Shown one piece after another: positions 34,889 to 44,051 of a stretch of 64,000 bases of DNA; within the stretch, counting starts at the first letter, position 1, and every line of letters begins with the position of its first letter. The translations under genes were made by a program, and so were the position numbers. The stretch spans positions 384,607 to 448,606 of the forward strand of contig KZ627151.1 of the NCBI GenBank assembly GCA_002917775.1, read 5' to 3'. The notes beneath the pieces are model-generated. The model did not search any database and had not been told where the DNA came from. It saw nothing but the letters and a program-made list of their open reading frames with translations. Source of the stretch: Glaciozyma antarctica PI12 (Eukaryota; Basidiomycota; Microbotryomycetes; Kriegeriales; Camptobasidiaceae).

Positions 34889-35456
34889 ATGTCCGAGATC
34901 AAGCCCTCCAACGAGCAGGCGATCGCTCCGCCTCCTCAGCAACCTGCCACCAGCACTCTCGCTCCTCTCGAGAAGGCACCCGTCTCGACGGATCCCGTAC
35001 TCTCCAGCTCTCCACCTATTAGTCCAGCGGCGTCTCCAGGCGAGAAGGCGAGTCCCGTTGATCGCGTCAAGTGCGTTGCCAGCTATTGAGAAGGAGGGCG
35101 GGAGCTAAGACTACAGCTGGCGCGCAGGGGACTGTTCCAGGTACTTCACGGGAGTGGAGAAGCTGCTCGCGGTACGATCAACGCTGCGGTGGATAAGCTG
35201 GGAGACATGCAAGTCCGCTTCGCAGCTCGCTCGGGGGGACCTCGCTAACGTCGGATTGGACTGCAGGATCACGGGAAAGACGACCATTCCGGATGCCTCG
35301 GGCAAGGCTCCTCCGGCTGAGGTTGCGAGGGCCGGCTCGAGGGAGTTGGAGGAGGGTATGGCGAAGTTGAAGGGGAGGAAGCGAGCGACTGGCTCCGCTC
35401 CTGCCGTCGCTCCTGCGTCGTCGGAAGGAGGACTTCCTGGCGTTGTGTATCATTAA
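34889..35456 (+). CDS. small conserved fungal protein, function unknown
   Basis: About 150 residues in three exons. The Pro/Ser/Ala-rich N-terminus (MSEIKPSNEQAIAPPPQQPA) leads through a first intron (about 35070-35128) into GLFQVLHGSGEAARGTINA and AVDKLGD. Then ITGKTTIPDASGKAPPAEVA, SRELEEGMAKLKGRKR and a flexible end LPGVVYH. The HGxGEAxRG-xx-NAAVDKLG core is a pattern I associate with small stress- or growth-related fungal proteins, but I cannot name it. The second intron (35209-35266) uses a GCAAGT donor; only this GC-AG splice keeps GDMITGK in frame with the well-coded third exon. Confidence 0.65.
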
Positions 35457-35629
35457 CTTGGATTTGCTTGCCTTCCTTCGCTGTATCTTCTCCGAGAGAG
35501 GAGAAACGACTGGGTTCGGGGGTCAAACGTGAACCGACTGAGGTGGACCACGATCCTCTCACTCCTCCTCCCATCGCCTCTCCTTGGACGCGACAACTCC
35601 CCAACACCGCCCCCCTCCCTACAACGAAC

Positions 35630-36458
35630 ATGTCCGGTGAGAGCCACCCGACCTGACCAGTGAACCCCGCTCACGCCAACTGCGTAGACACCGAAGCCCA
35701 GCCTCAGGAGGAAGTCAAGCCCGAGAACTCTCACGTCGCTCTCAAGGTGAGCTGCGTCGCCACCACCTGTGCTTCCCCCCGCTGACGTGCTCCTCCACTC
35801 AACAGATCACGGGCCATGGATTCCCCGATCTCATGATCAAGGTCAAGCGGTGAGTCGACCGGAACGCGTGATGGCGACGAGGGAGGGAAGGGAGAGCTGA
35901 CGTTCGTTTCTCCCTCTCCCACCCGCCCTGTGTGACCGGGTAGGACGACCAAGCTTTCCAAGATGATGAGCGCCTACTGCGATCGCGCCGGAAAGCAAGC
36001 CAACGAAGTTCGCTTCATGTTTGGTATGTTTGCGCTCTCCCCTTCCCCGCCGCTCCCTCGAGGCGCTGCACAGAGGAACAGGAAGCTGAGCTACCTTGTA
36101 CAGATGGCGAGAAGATTGTGGGATCGCAGACCGTTGCGGACGTGAGTTGCGTTTCGAGCACCCCTCCCCCTGGTACGCAAACTGACCTGAGCCACTCCTG
36201 CTTGCAGCTCCAGGTCGAGGACGATGAGGAGGAGCTCCAAATCGAGGTACACTCTGAAGCCGTGAGTCCCGCTCTACCGCTCCTATTCGCCCCTCCACTT
36301 CCCGCGTTCTCCCCGCGACCCCGCCCCATTCCTCCTCTGCCTTCCCTCCGCCCTCAGCAACTACCCGTCCGCTCACACCCCATCCTTGCGCTACCATCCA
36401 CATCCCCACACGCGCTTCGGCCAGTCACTGACGCCTCTTGCAGGTCGGCGGACAATGA
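35630..36458 (+). CDS. SMT3: SUMO (Smt3) ubiquitin-like modifier
   Basis: Small ubiquitin-like modifier attached to lysines of nuclear proteins. Six short exons join as MS, DTEAQPQEEVKPENSHVALK, ITGHGFPDLMIKVKR, TTKLSKMMSAYCDRAGKQ plus ANEVRFMF, DGEKIVGSQTVAD, LQVEDDEEELQIEVHSEA and VGGQ. The precursor ends Gly-Gly-Gln, so Ulp-type protease needs to remove only one residue to expose the conjugating di-Gly. The length of about 90 residues and the TTKLSKMM-AYC core match SUMO rather than ubiquitin or Rub1. Exon 1 encodes only Met-Ser plus one base before a GTGAGA donor. The last intron (about 36262-36443) is about 180 nt, longer than its neighbours. Confidence 0.95.
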
Positions 36459-37154
36459 GCGCTCCCTCGGATCAATCTCGAAACTTTGTCGCGCGCGTGT
36501 CGTATTGTATTGCTGCAGGGACAGTAGGTGCCGAGGAGCTGGGGGAGAGCTGAATAGGAGGGAGCGAAGGTGTAGCCTGCGAACGATGGGCGGAGGAGGA
36601 AGCTTGCCATCTCGCTTGGAACGCTTCTGGGAGGGTCCGCCTGGGGAGAGCGCGTCATACGTCTAAAACACAACTGCTCTGAAGGAAGACGTTTGGTTCG
36701 TCGCGCAATGGGTGGGTGCAAACCTGAGGCGGTGGATCTCTGCGTCGCCGTCGTCTGCGCCGTCGACCGCGGAGTAGCCTCCTGATTCCGCAGACGCGAG
36801 TAGGAGAGCAAGGCCGCAGACACGATATTTTCTGAGCTTTTGGAGATTCTACAATGATCAGTTCGCTGCTGAAAGCCTTCGGAGGAAGCAAAGTGCGCCC
36901 AAGGCACGGCGGCATGACTCTGCGAAGCGCAACAACGCGATGAGAGGACCTGCGGCAAGGAGGACAGGATATCGCTGGATCTTTGAAGCAGACGAGAGTA
37001 ACGCACTCAGGGCACGCTCTTAGCAGCTCTCGTGGCGTTCTGAGCTGCTTTAAGCGCGTTTAGCGACGACGGTTGGCAGGAGCGCAGAGCAGGCGAAGCG
37101 TCTTCGCGTTTTGCTCCTCCGCCTCTTCCCCTCGAACAACTCCTCACACTCACA
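36459..37154. other. intergenic region
   Basis: About 700 bases between SUMO and RRP46. A minus-strand open frame (about 36425-37006) has no family-like motif and no convincing start or splice structure; I do not call it a gene. Confidence 0.4.
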
Positions 37155-38136
37155 ATGGCCCGATCCGACAGCCGTTCAGCACAGTCTCTGCGGCCCTTGG
37201 CCCTCACCCAATCTCTCCTCTCTCGCGCTGACGGCAGCGCAAAATTCAGCTTCGGTTCGTCCACCTCTCCTCGCAGCTCCCTTCCCATCTAACTCCCACC
37301 TCAGGACCTCTCTCAGTGCTCGCCTCCATCACAGGGCCTACAGAAGTCCGTATCCGAGACGAGCTCGTCGACCGCGCCACCCTAGAGATTCACGTCCGCC
37401 CTCTCCGCGTCCTCTCCGGTCCGTCCTCCCTCCTCCCTCTCAAGCTTCTCTAACCCTCCCTCTCCTAGGCCCAGCGCAAAAAGCTCAAGAAACCCTCCTT
37501 CTTTCCCTCCTCTCCCCTCTCATCCTCCTGCACCTCCACCCGCGCTCCCTCATCCAACTCACGCTACAAACCCTCTCCTCCCCCTCCACCGCCTTCTCCC
37601 ACGCCTTCTCCACCGACCCACTCGATAACCCCGTCTCCCCAGCTACCGAAGGACCGCTAGGAGTTGGAAGCGGGACGGCGGAGAAGGCGGCGCAGGTGAA
37701 CGCAGCGATGCTGGCGCTTGTGGATGCGGGAGTCGAGTGCAGAGGGATGGTGGTAGGAGTTGCGGTGGCGTTTGTGGGAGGGGAGATGCTGTTGGACCCG
37801 AGTCCGAGGGAGGAGGAGGAGGCGAGGAGCGCGCATCTTTTTGTCTTCTCGTTTGGAGTTGGGGTCGGAGGGACGGAGGGGGAGTGCGTGGGAGTGGATT
37901 CGGTTGGAAGATTTGATGAGGATGAGGTGAGCAGGATGCTATGGGCGAGAAGAAGAGGTGCTGATGTGGTGAAGCAGCTATTCGACGCGCAGGATCTGGC
38001 GGCAAAGGCGGCGCAGGGAGTGTTGGCGTTTGTGCGGAAGAGCATCGAGGCGCGATACGGCGTGAATGGAGCACCCGTGAAGAAGGAGTCGTTCAAGCTC
38101 AAGGACGAGGACGAGGAGATGGATGTTGAGGAGTAG
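37155..38136 (+). CDS. RRP46: exosome core subunit Rrp46 (RNase PH-like)
   Basis: A ring subunit of the RNA exosome, an RNase PH-fold protein that is catalytically inactive in eukaryotes. Exons give MARSDSRSAQSLRPLALTQS, SRADGSAKFSFGPLSVLASI, TGPTEVRIRDELVDRATLEI, HVRPLRVLSGPAQKAQETLL and IQLTLQTLS. The later part, NAAMLALVDAGVECRGMVVG and LDPSPREEEEARSAHLFVF, matches Rrp46/EXOSC5 (NAAxLALVDAGI and the two-strand end). The protein is longer than yeast Rrp46 because of an acidic, basic-patched C-terminal extension ending KDEDEEMDVEE. Two introns (about 37253-37304 and 37420-37469) carry CTAAC branch sites. Confidence 0.9.
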
Positions 38137-38691
38137 AGCGCAGTCAGGGGAGATGAACGAAGGAGGACGACTTGCTCTCCCTGCGACGTGACGCGGAGGA
38201 GTCGTCCGCTGCGCCGCTAGGTTATTCGACTGTAGATCTTAGCGTCCGAAGGACGACGTTGGACGCAAATATATCGCAACGCAGCATGTATCGAGCTCGG
38301 CGCACTGTCTTGAGATCCTGCTCCGCACCGCGCTCTCGCTGCTTGTTGCTTGCTGCTCGCTCGCTCGCTCACTCTGAGTTGACTGGGTTTTGCATTCGAC
38401 GGTGCGAGGGTATCTGAAAGAAAGTGGAGGGCGCAACCAGGGCCAGCACTGCGATTTCGCAAAGAGTGAATCCGAACGGTCCTTTCGCTCTGGAAGAGCT
38501 TGCGAGATAAGGTGGTTCCGGGTGGGGAGGCTAATGTAAAGAGGGCAAGGTAAAAGAGAGCGAGGGGGCGGCGAGGTAATGAAAGGACGGGGGGGTATTG
38601 CTGGACGGGGTTAAATGCGAGGGAGGGGGAGTGATGTGACAACGGGCGGCGAATAAGGGGTGCGAGGAAGGCTGGCGAGAAGGAGGGAAGA
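38137..38691. other. convergent intergenic spacer
   Basis: 3' flanks of RRP46 (+) and the Tem1/Spg1 gene (-). A minus-strand open frame reading on from the GTPase gene without splicing extends across it, but an intron makes that unlikely. Confidence 0.4.
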
Positions 38692-39772
38692 TCATACGTC
38701 GACGTCTGGTAGAAGTGGAGGTTAGGAGAGCTTCGACTCTGGCTGGTCGAGAAAATAGACGAACAGATTAGGAGCGGTTCGCCGACCTGCGCGAGAAGCG
38801 CGAGTCAGCTCAAGGCAGCGGCTACTTCGTAGCTTGCGAAGACGTACCTCAGTGATCTCTGGGATCGTGCATTTCAGATCAAACGCCTGCGAAGCCCTCC
38901 TCGTCAGCTCTTGAACGAATCGCAACGCGCGAAGGGGCAGTAGCGAACCTTGCTCAGCACAATCTTGAAGATCTTTTGCACGTTAATGGAATGTGAGGTC
39001 GAGCAGAAAATAAGTGGGGCCTTCATCGCTCGAGCGAATCGTCGAGCCTGCGAAAAGGCGGCGTTAGGAAGTCGGGGGAGAAGAAGGGACGAGAGTGCGC
39101 ACCTGCCGCGTGATCTGCATGATTTGCTCGTCTTGCGAGAAGGTGCTAAAATGATCGTACTTCGTCCCTACTAGGAACGGAATCGCCGTCTGCGGAGAGA
39201 ACATTCGCTCGTCAGCTTCCCCAGCCCTTCGCACTCCTGCCCTTTCCAGCTCACCTTGTTGAAGCCTCTCGCCTGCCGGTACCACTCCTTGATCGAGTTG
39301 AGCGTCGATTTCCGTGAGAGGTCGAACATGAACAGAATGGCGACGGCGTCGTTGCACACCAACGGCAACATGTTCACGAACTCTCGCTGTCCTCCGAGAT
39401 CCCAGATGGAGAAGGTGATCTCCGTGTTGCGGATCGAGATCTGCGAGAAAAGCGCGCCGTCGTCAGTATTCCGGATACGGAGGGACAGGAAAGAGAGGCA
39501 AGCGCACGCTCTTCTCCATAAAGTTTACACCTGCATGCGTTCAGAAGCAAGATCAGCTCCAGTTCCCACATTTACAGCCGCTGAAACTCACCAAGCGTCT
39601 GAATGTAGTCCTCATCAAACGTGTTCTCCACATACTTGACCATTAACGAGGTCTTGCCAATCTGCGAGTCCCCCACCATGCCGACCTTGAGGACGACGCT
39701 GTTCTTCTCCTCCCCAGTCCCTCCTACCCCAGGCGCCGCCGAAGTAGAAGCTCTCCCTCCTGCGTCGGACAT
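38692..39772 (-). CDS. TEM1: Tem1/Spg1 small GTPase of the mitotic exit / septation network
   Basis: A Ras-like GTPase at the head of the MEN/SIN cascade. G1 is [17 protein letters not shown], then [34 protein letters not shown] (G3), [33 protein letters not shown] (G4, TKYD as usual for this family) and [16 protein letters not shown]. The C-terminus EITEVGEPLL-IYVDV is obtained through a last intron (about 38700-38758) with a CTAAC branch site, giving a stop at 38692. Without this intron the frame runs on for more than 100 unrelated residues. There is no CaaX box, as expected. The N-terminal extension ([20 protein letters not shown]) is short and disordered. About seven short introns were seen. 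Confidence 0.93.
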
Positions 39773-40325
39773 TGGTTGTCGTTGAAAGGCTGTTCAGAAA
39801 GGTCGGAGATGGGGGGAAGGGCCGGAAGGGCGCGGGAGATGGAGGCCTGTTGAAATGCCGCGCGTGAGTGGTCCGCAGATGGCTCAGGACGGCGAGTAAC
39901 GCACGGCAAAGACTAAAATGTTCGTAGGGACTCTCTGGGAGCAACGGGAGAGGCGATTCCGGTTGCGCGAACCGAGGAGTCCTTGCGCTCAGTGACGCCG
40001 CCTGGAGGACGCGACGCGGGCGATGAGGGAGTACTCGTTGCCGGTTGTTGAAGGGAGCTGGTAGGTGGTGTCCAGGCAGGAGTCAGGCGGCGGCGGGAGG
40101 GCGAAGACGGCGTTGCTCGCTGTGCTGGGTGGGTTGGAGGAGGGAAAGAGAGGAGGTCCGAGGGCGTTCACTTGCTCGTCTGCTGCTTGACTCCCTGCCT
40201 GCACCCAGCCGACCCTTTCTAAGCTCAAAGAACGCCGTCAAGTAGCTCAACAAGCTCCTCAACTCGTGCCGGAACCAGCTCCACACCAACAGTCGAGCCG
40301 TCCTTCTCCGCCCTCCGCCAGCAAC
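39773..40325. promoter_or_regulatory. divergent promoter region
   Basis: About 550 bases between the starts of the Tem1/Spg1 GTPase gene (-) and the GNAT-Mss4 gene (+). No coding sequence is supported; presumably holds both promoters. Confidence 0.35.
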
Positions 40326-41478
40326 ATGTCGTCTCTCCCTGGCCTCGCCTTCGACCTGGTCCAAGCCAGCAAAATCCCCGCCGCCTACGATCTTGAGATT
40401 GCAGGCTTTCCAGCCGACGAGGCCGCCTCTCTCGAATCCCTCCAGTCAGTCGTCGCCGAGCTCCCCCTCAGCAGCCTCTAACCCGCTGCACCCCACAGGA
40501 CACGCCAATCCCTCGCCCCTACGCTCTTCCTAGGCGCTTACCTCCCCTCCACCGACTCGTCGACGCGCACACTCGTCGGCTTTACTTGCTCCACCCTCAC
40601 TCCTTCCTCAACTCTCACTCATGCTTCCATGTCGACCCACGTCGTCGGCGCACCATACGTCGCTATTCACAGCATTTGTATCTCGGCAGCACATCGGCGG
40701 AAAGGCGTCGCCGTTGCGCTGCTGAAGGACTACTTGGGGAGACTGGAGAAGGAGGGCGTGCGGGGAGCGCGACTCATCACGCACGAGGAGCTGGTGCCGC
40801 TTTACGCCAAGGCGGGATTCAAGATGGTCGGAGAGAGTGAGGTAGTGCATGGAGAGCGCAAGTGGTGGGAGATGAAGGTCGACTTTGAGGAGCGGGAGAA
40901 GGTCGTCGTTGAGGAGGTGCGGAATCCGGGGTCGACTTGGAAGAGCTTTGGCGGAATCGAGGCGCTGCTGGACGCCGAGGGACGGAATACGGCGGACCTG
41001 TTCTGCCCAAGAGGGGAGTGTCGGTGCATCCTCCTCAAGGCCACTGTGGGCAAGTTCGTGCGAAGGCCCGCCTCGGATCTCATCGTGCGTTCCTGTCTAC
41101 GCTCCTCTCCCCCTCGCTGACCACATTTCTTCTTTTACAGCTCCCGGAACTACCGCATCCGATCTCCTCCACCACTCCCTCCCTCTCCTCGGCCGGATAC
41201 TGGTCCGTCCCCTCGCCACTCGCCTTTGAAAACATCGGCTTCTCCCGCAACGTCATCTCCTCCAACGCCCTCATCGGCCATCGCCACCGCTCCAGACGAC
41301 CACGATTAAGTACCTCATCTGTGCCGATTGCGATCACGGACCCCTGGGATGGCACGATACGGAGGGGAGAGATTTGGGATTGGAGGTTGAGGAGGAGAAT
41401 GAGGGGAGGGGAGAGGTGAGGAAGGGGAGGGAGTTTTTGCTGGATGTAGGGAGGGTGAGGTACCGTGTGAAGGCGTGA
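40326..41478 (+). CDS. GNAT acetyltransferase fused to an Mss4/Dss4 domain
   Basis: The N-terminal 200 residues are a GNAT fold of the arylalkylamine-acetyltransferase type: AAYDLEIAGFPADEAAS, APTLFLGAYLPS, then YVAIHSICISAAHRRKGVAV and LLKDYLGRL (the acetyl-CoA loop RRKGVA), and LYAKAGFKMVGES. Without any stop the same exon continues SFGGIEALLDAEGRNTADLF and CPRGECRCILLKATVGKF. This begins an Mss4 (Dss4) zinc domain, completed by FENIGFSRN, TTIKYLICADCDHGPLGWHD and FLLDVGRVRYRVKA. The Cys pairs CPRGEC and CADC are the zinc ligands. Introns are near 40443-40499, 41085-41140 and 41252-41295 (44 nt); only the last puts the CADC part in frame. Mss4 acts as a Rab chaperone or weak exchange factor. 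Coupling to an acetyltransferase is unusual and its role is unknown. Confidence 0.85.
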
Positions 41479-41886
41479 CGAACGAAGCTTTTGCGCGAAG
41501 GAATTCGCTACCGCGGCGCAGCTGTTCGAAGCTGTTCGCTGAGGCTGATCCCACCGGCTCCACATTGCTCCTCGTTCGGTTAAGGGAGCTCTTTTGCATG
41601 CAGCCAGCATCCAGCGCTCGGCTGAGTTCCATCGTGTGGTACTCGCCGCCTCCTTCACTTGGAGACGAGACCGAAGTTGATCCCTTCGCAACAACGAGAG
41701 CCGTCTGGCAAATTCAGTTAACGCCATCGTTCCTGCCCCTCTCTCCTTAGATCTAGCTAAACGAAAAGGGAAAGAGCGCTCAGGCACGACACGATCGGGG
41801 TCAGTTCGTGGAGGGGGACTGTGCGACGGAGACCAGGCGGAAGCGCCCCCACCTTCTCTTCTTGGTCCTCCCCTCTACCTCTCCAG
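41479..41886. other. intergenic region
   Basis: About 400 bases between two plus-strand genes; no supported coding sequence. Confidence 0.35.
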
Positions 41887-44007
41887 ATGCGGATCTCAGA
41901 GCTGCTCGCCCCAGTTCCCTCTCCCACCGAGTTCTCCTCGCAGGAGGACTTCTTCGAGACGCCTTCCTCCCTTCTTCCGCTGCCTGCAGTCCGAGCACCT
42001 GTGCCTGTCTCCACGCACCAACCCTCCGGCTTCTCGGCTCATACCACGCTCGTAGTAGCAAGGTAGACTCTTCTCTTTACTCGCTAAGCGCTCGTCCTCA
42101 TTTGCAACCTTCCCGCGGACGCAGGAACGAACGAACGACGATCCCTCCGCCACCCAAGGACAACCTCCTCACGTCCTTCGCTTGCGTCGAGATTGAGCGC
42201 ACGGTTTCCCAGCTCGTCTCTCAATCCAGCTCTTGTGAGTCTCCCGTTTCCCCTTCGTTCCACGCACGAGATCGGAGCTCCGTCGACGAAACGAGACGTA
42301 CTAGCTCACCTCCTCGCAGACAACCACGAGCTCACCTGCTCTCACCAAATGGTAGATCTTCTTGTCCACGACCCTTGCGTCGGGCAGCAATCCTTTCGAC
42401 AAGCCCTCTGGAGGGATTTCGCGCTGTACGCGAACTTCCTCTCCTCGCTCGACGCCAACCTCCACCCCTTCCCCATCTCGTCCAAGAAGGTCGCCCTCTA
42501 CCTCGCACGTCGAGTCAACCTTCCTTGCTCGCCTTTCCTCCGCCACCTCTCTCCGCTGGACTCCGGGAGCAGGAGCATCAACGTCAAGCAGGCCGCGGCG
42601 TCGCTCCAGTTCATCGCGCAAGCTACGAGCCAGTTCTGGTCGTCCGAGTCGTTCGTTGGCGAGTCAGCTATGGTCAACGAGGCTCTCAAGTAAGATTACA
42701 CCACTCTCCCTAAACGTTGAAGTGCTCAAACTTGAATTTTCAGCTGTCCGCTTCCTCCGCGGAGCTTGGCAAAAACAGCGCGGACGATTGTCGACGGTCC
42801 TCGCGGTGAGATCTTGCCCTCTCGCTCGCTTTAACTCTTGCTGAATCAGTCAAACAGCTTGGAGAGGACAGGCTGGGATCCATTCGCTTCGCTTTCTCCT
42901 CGACAACTTCGCCGTGCAATTGGCTCAGCTGCGCTCCCAGACCGAATGTGCGTCTTTCTTCCTTCCCTCCTCCCCTCCATCTCTCTCCATTCCAATCGCT
43001 TCTCGTGCTAAACCGCCTCACCGTATAGCCAACTCCCTCTCGTCCTCGCCACACACGCGCATCCTCCGCCGCCTCTCCCACACGCACCCCGAAAGCACGC
43101 GTCTCCTCCTGGTGGCAGACTACCACCTCTTCGACGCCTTCTGCACCTCCCGCAGCTTCCCCACACACCCCTTGACTGCCTCTAAATTGGCGCTGTTCGG
43201 CATGGCGTACTCTCCAGGTCCGCTGCATCGCGCCTATCGAGATCTCGAGACGGTGCAGTGGGCGTCGCCAGCACCTGCACGCGCAAGGCGCTTGGACGAG
43301 AAGAGCTTTGCGAGGGCTCTCGAGCACCTCGAAATGATTCAGGAGATGGCGCGGGCGCCGGACGATGCGGGCGCAGAGTGGGATGGGAGGCAGTGGAGCG
43401 CTTGGAAGGAGGAGCTCCTGGTCGATGCTGCCAGTGGCGGCGAAACGAGGTCAGTCGCTTTCAGCACGTTCTACGAGACGCTTTGATTGATTCTTTCTCC
43501 CCAGTACCGCGCCTGAGCTGCGACCGCCTGCCCGCCGTTCGTCGTTTCGCGGGTGCTCAAGTTGTGCGTCAATCACTGACGACTCTTTCCTCGGTCTCTC
43601 CTCCAGCAGTTCAGCACTTCTTGCCGCACCAGAGCCGCTCACGCGAGTACACTTTTTCCAACGACTTTGATCCCACCTACGATTCGCGAAATCCCGCCGT
43701 CCCTCCTCCCAACAAGCTCAAGCGCCCCTCGCCACCCGCACCTTCCCGTCCTCGCAAATCAGCGACGCGCAAGACCGACTCGGAATCCCCCTCTTTTCCC
43801 TTCCCCACTCGAACCCCTCCACCTCTCCCACCCCGTCGAGCTCCCCCACTCCCCGTCATCCTTCCCTCGCCCGACATCTCTCAAATCGACGACAGGTGCG
43901 TCGCGAAAAATCGACCTCGTCGAGCTCCGTTCATCGAGATGGCGGTGCTGGATTGGAAGCGTTTGGGAGTGAGGCGCGCGCTGGAGTCTTGGGAGGAGGA
44001 GATGTAG
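41887..44007 (+). CDS. unrecognised, probably nuclear protein
   Basis: I do not recognise the family. It starts MRISELLAPVPSPTEFSS; exons are joined by short introns near 42064-42123, 42236-42318, 42690-42742, 42806-42870, 42949-43027, 43450-43504 and 43561-43606. The middle is a folded, mostly helical region: NHELTCSHQMVDLLVHDPC, FRQALWRDFALYANFLSSLD, SSKKVALYLARRVNLP, VKQAAASLQFIAQATSQFW and HTHPESTRLLLVADYHLFDA. It is faintly like helical cores of fungal regulatory proteins, but no catalytic motif is visible. The C-terminal third is Pro/Ser-rich with a basic cluster (NKLKRPSPPAPSRPRKSATR) that could be a nuclear localisation or DNA-contact patch, ending LGVRRALESWEEEM. Confidence 0.55.
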
Positions 44008-44051
44008 ATACGACACGAGGATCTTTTGAATACAATATGTCTAGCCGGTCC

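Noticed and set aside
36425-37288. minus-strand open frames between SUMO and RRP46
   Set aside because: No recognisable motif, no good start or introns, and composition unlike the real genes here; possibly antisense or leader sequence.
41240-41300. apparent frameshift in the Mss4 half of the GNAT-Mss4 gene
   Set aside because: A 44-nt GT-AG intron (41252-41295) restores FSRN-TTTIKYLICADC in frame, so no disruption is needed.
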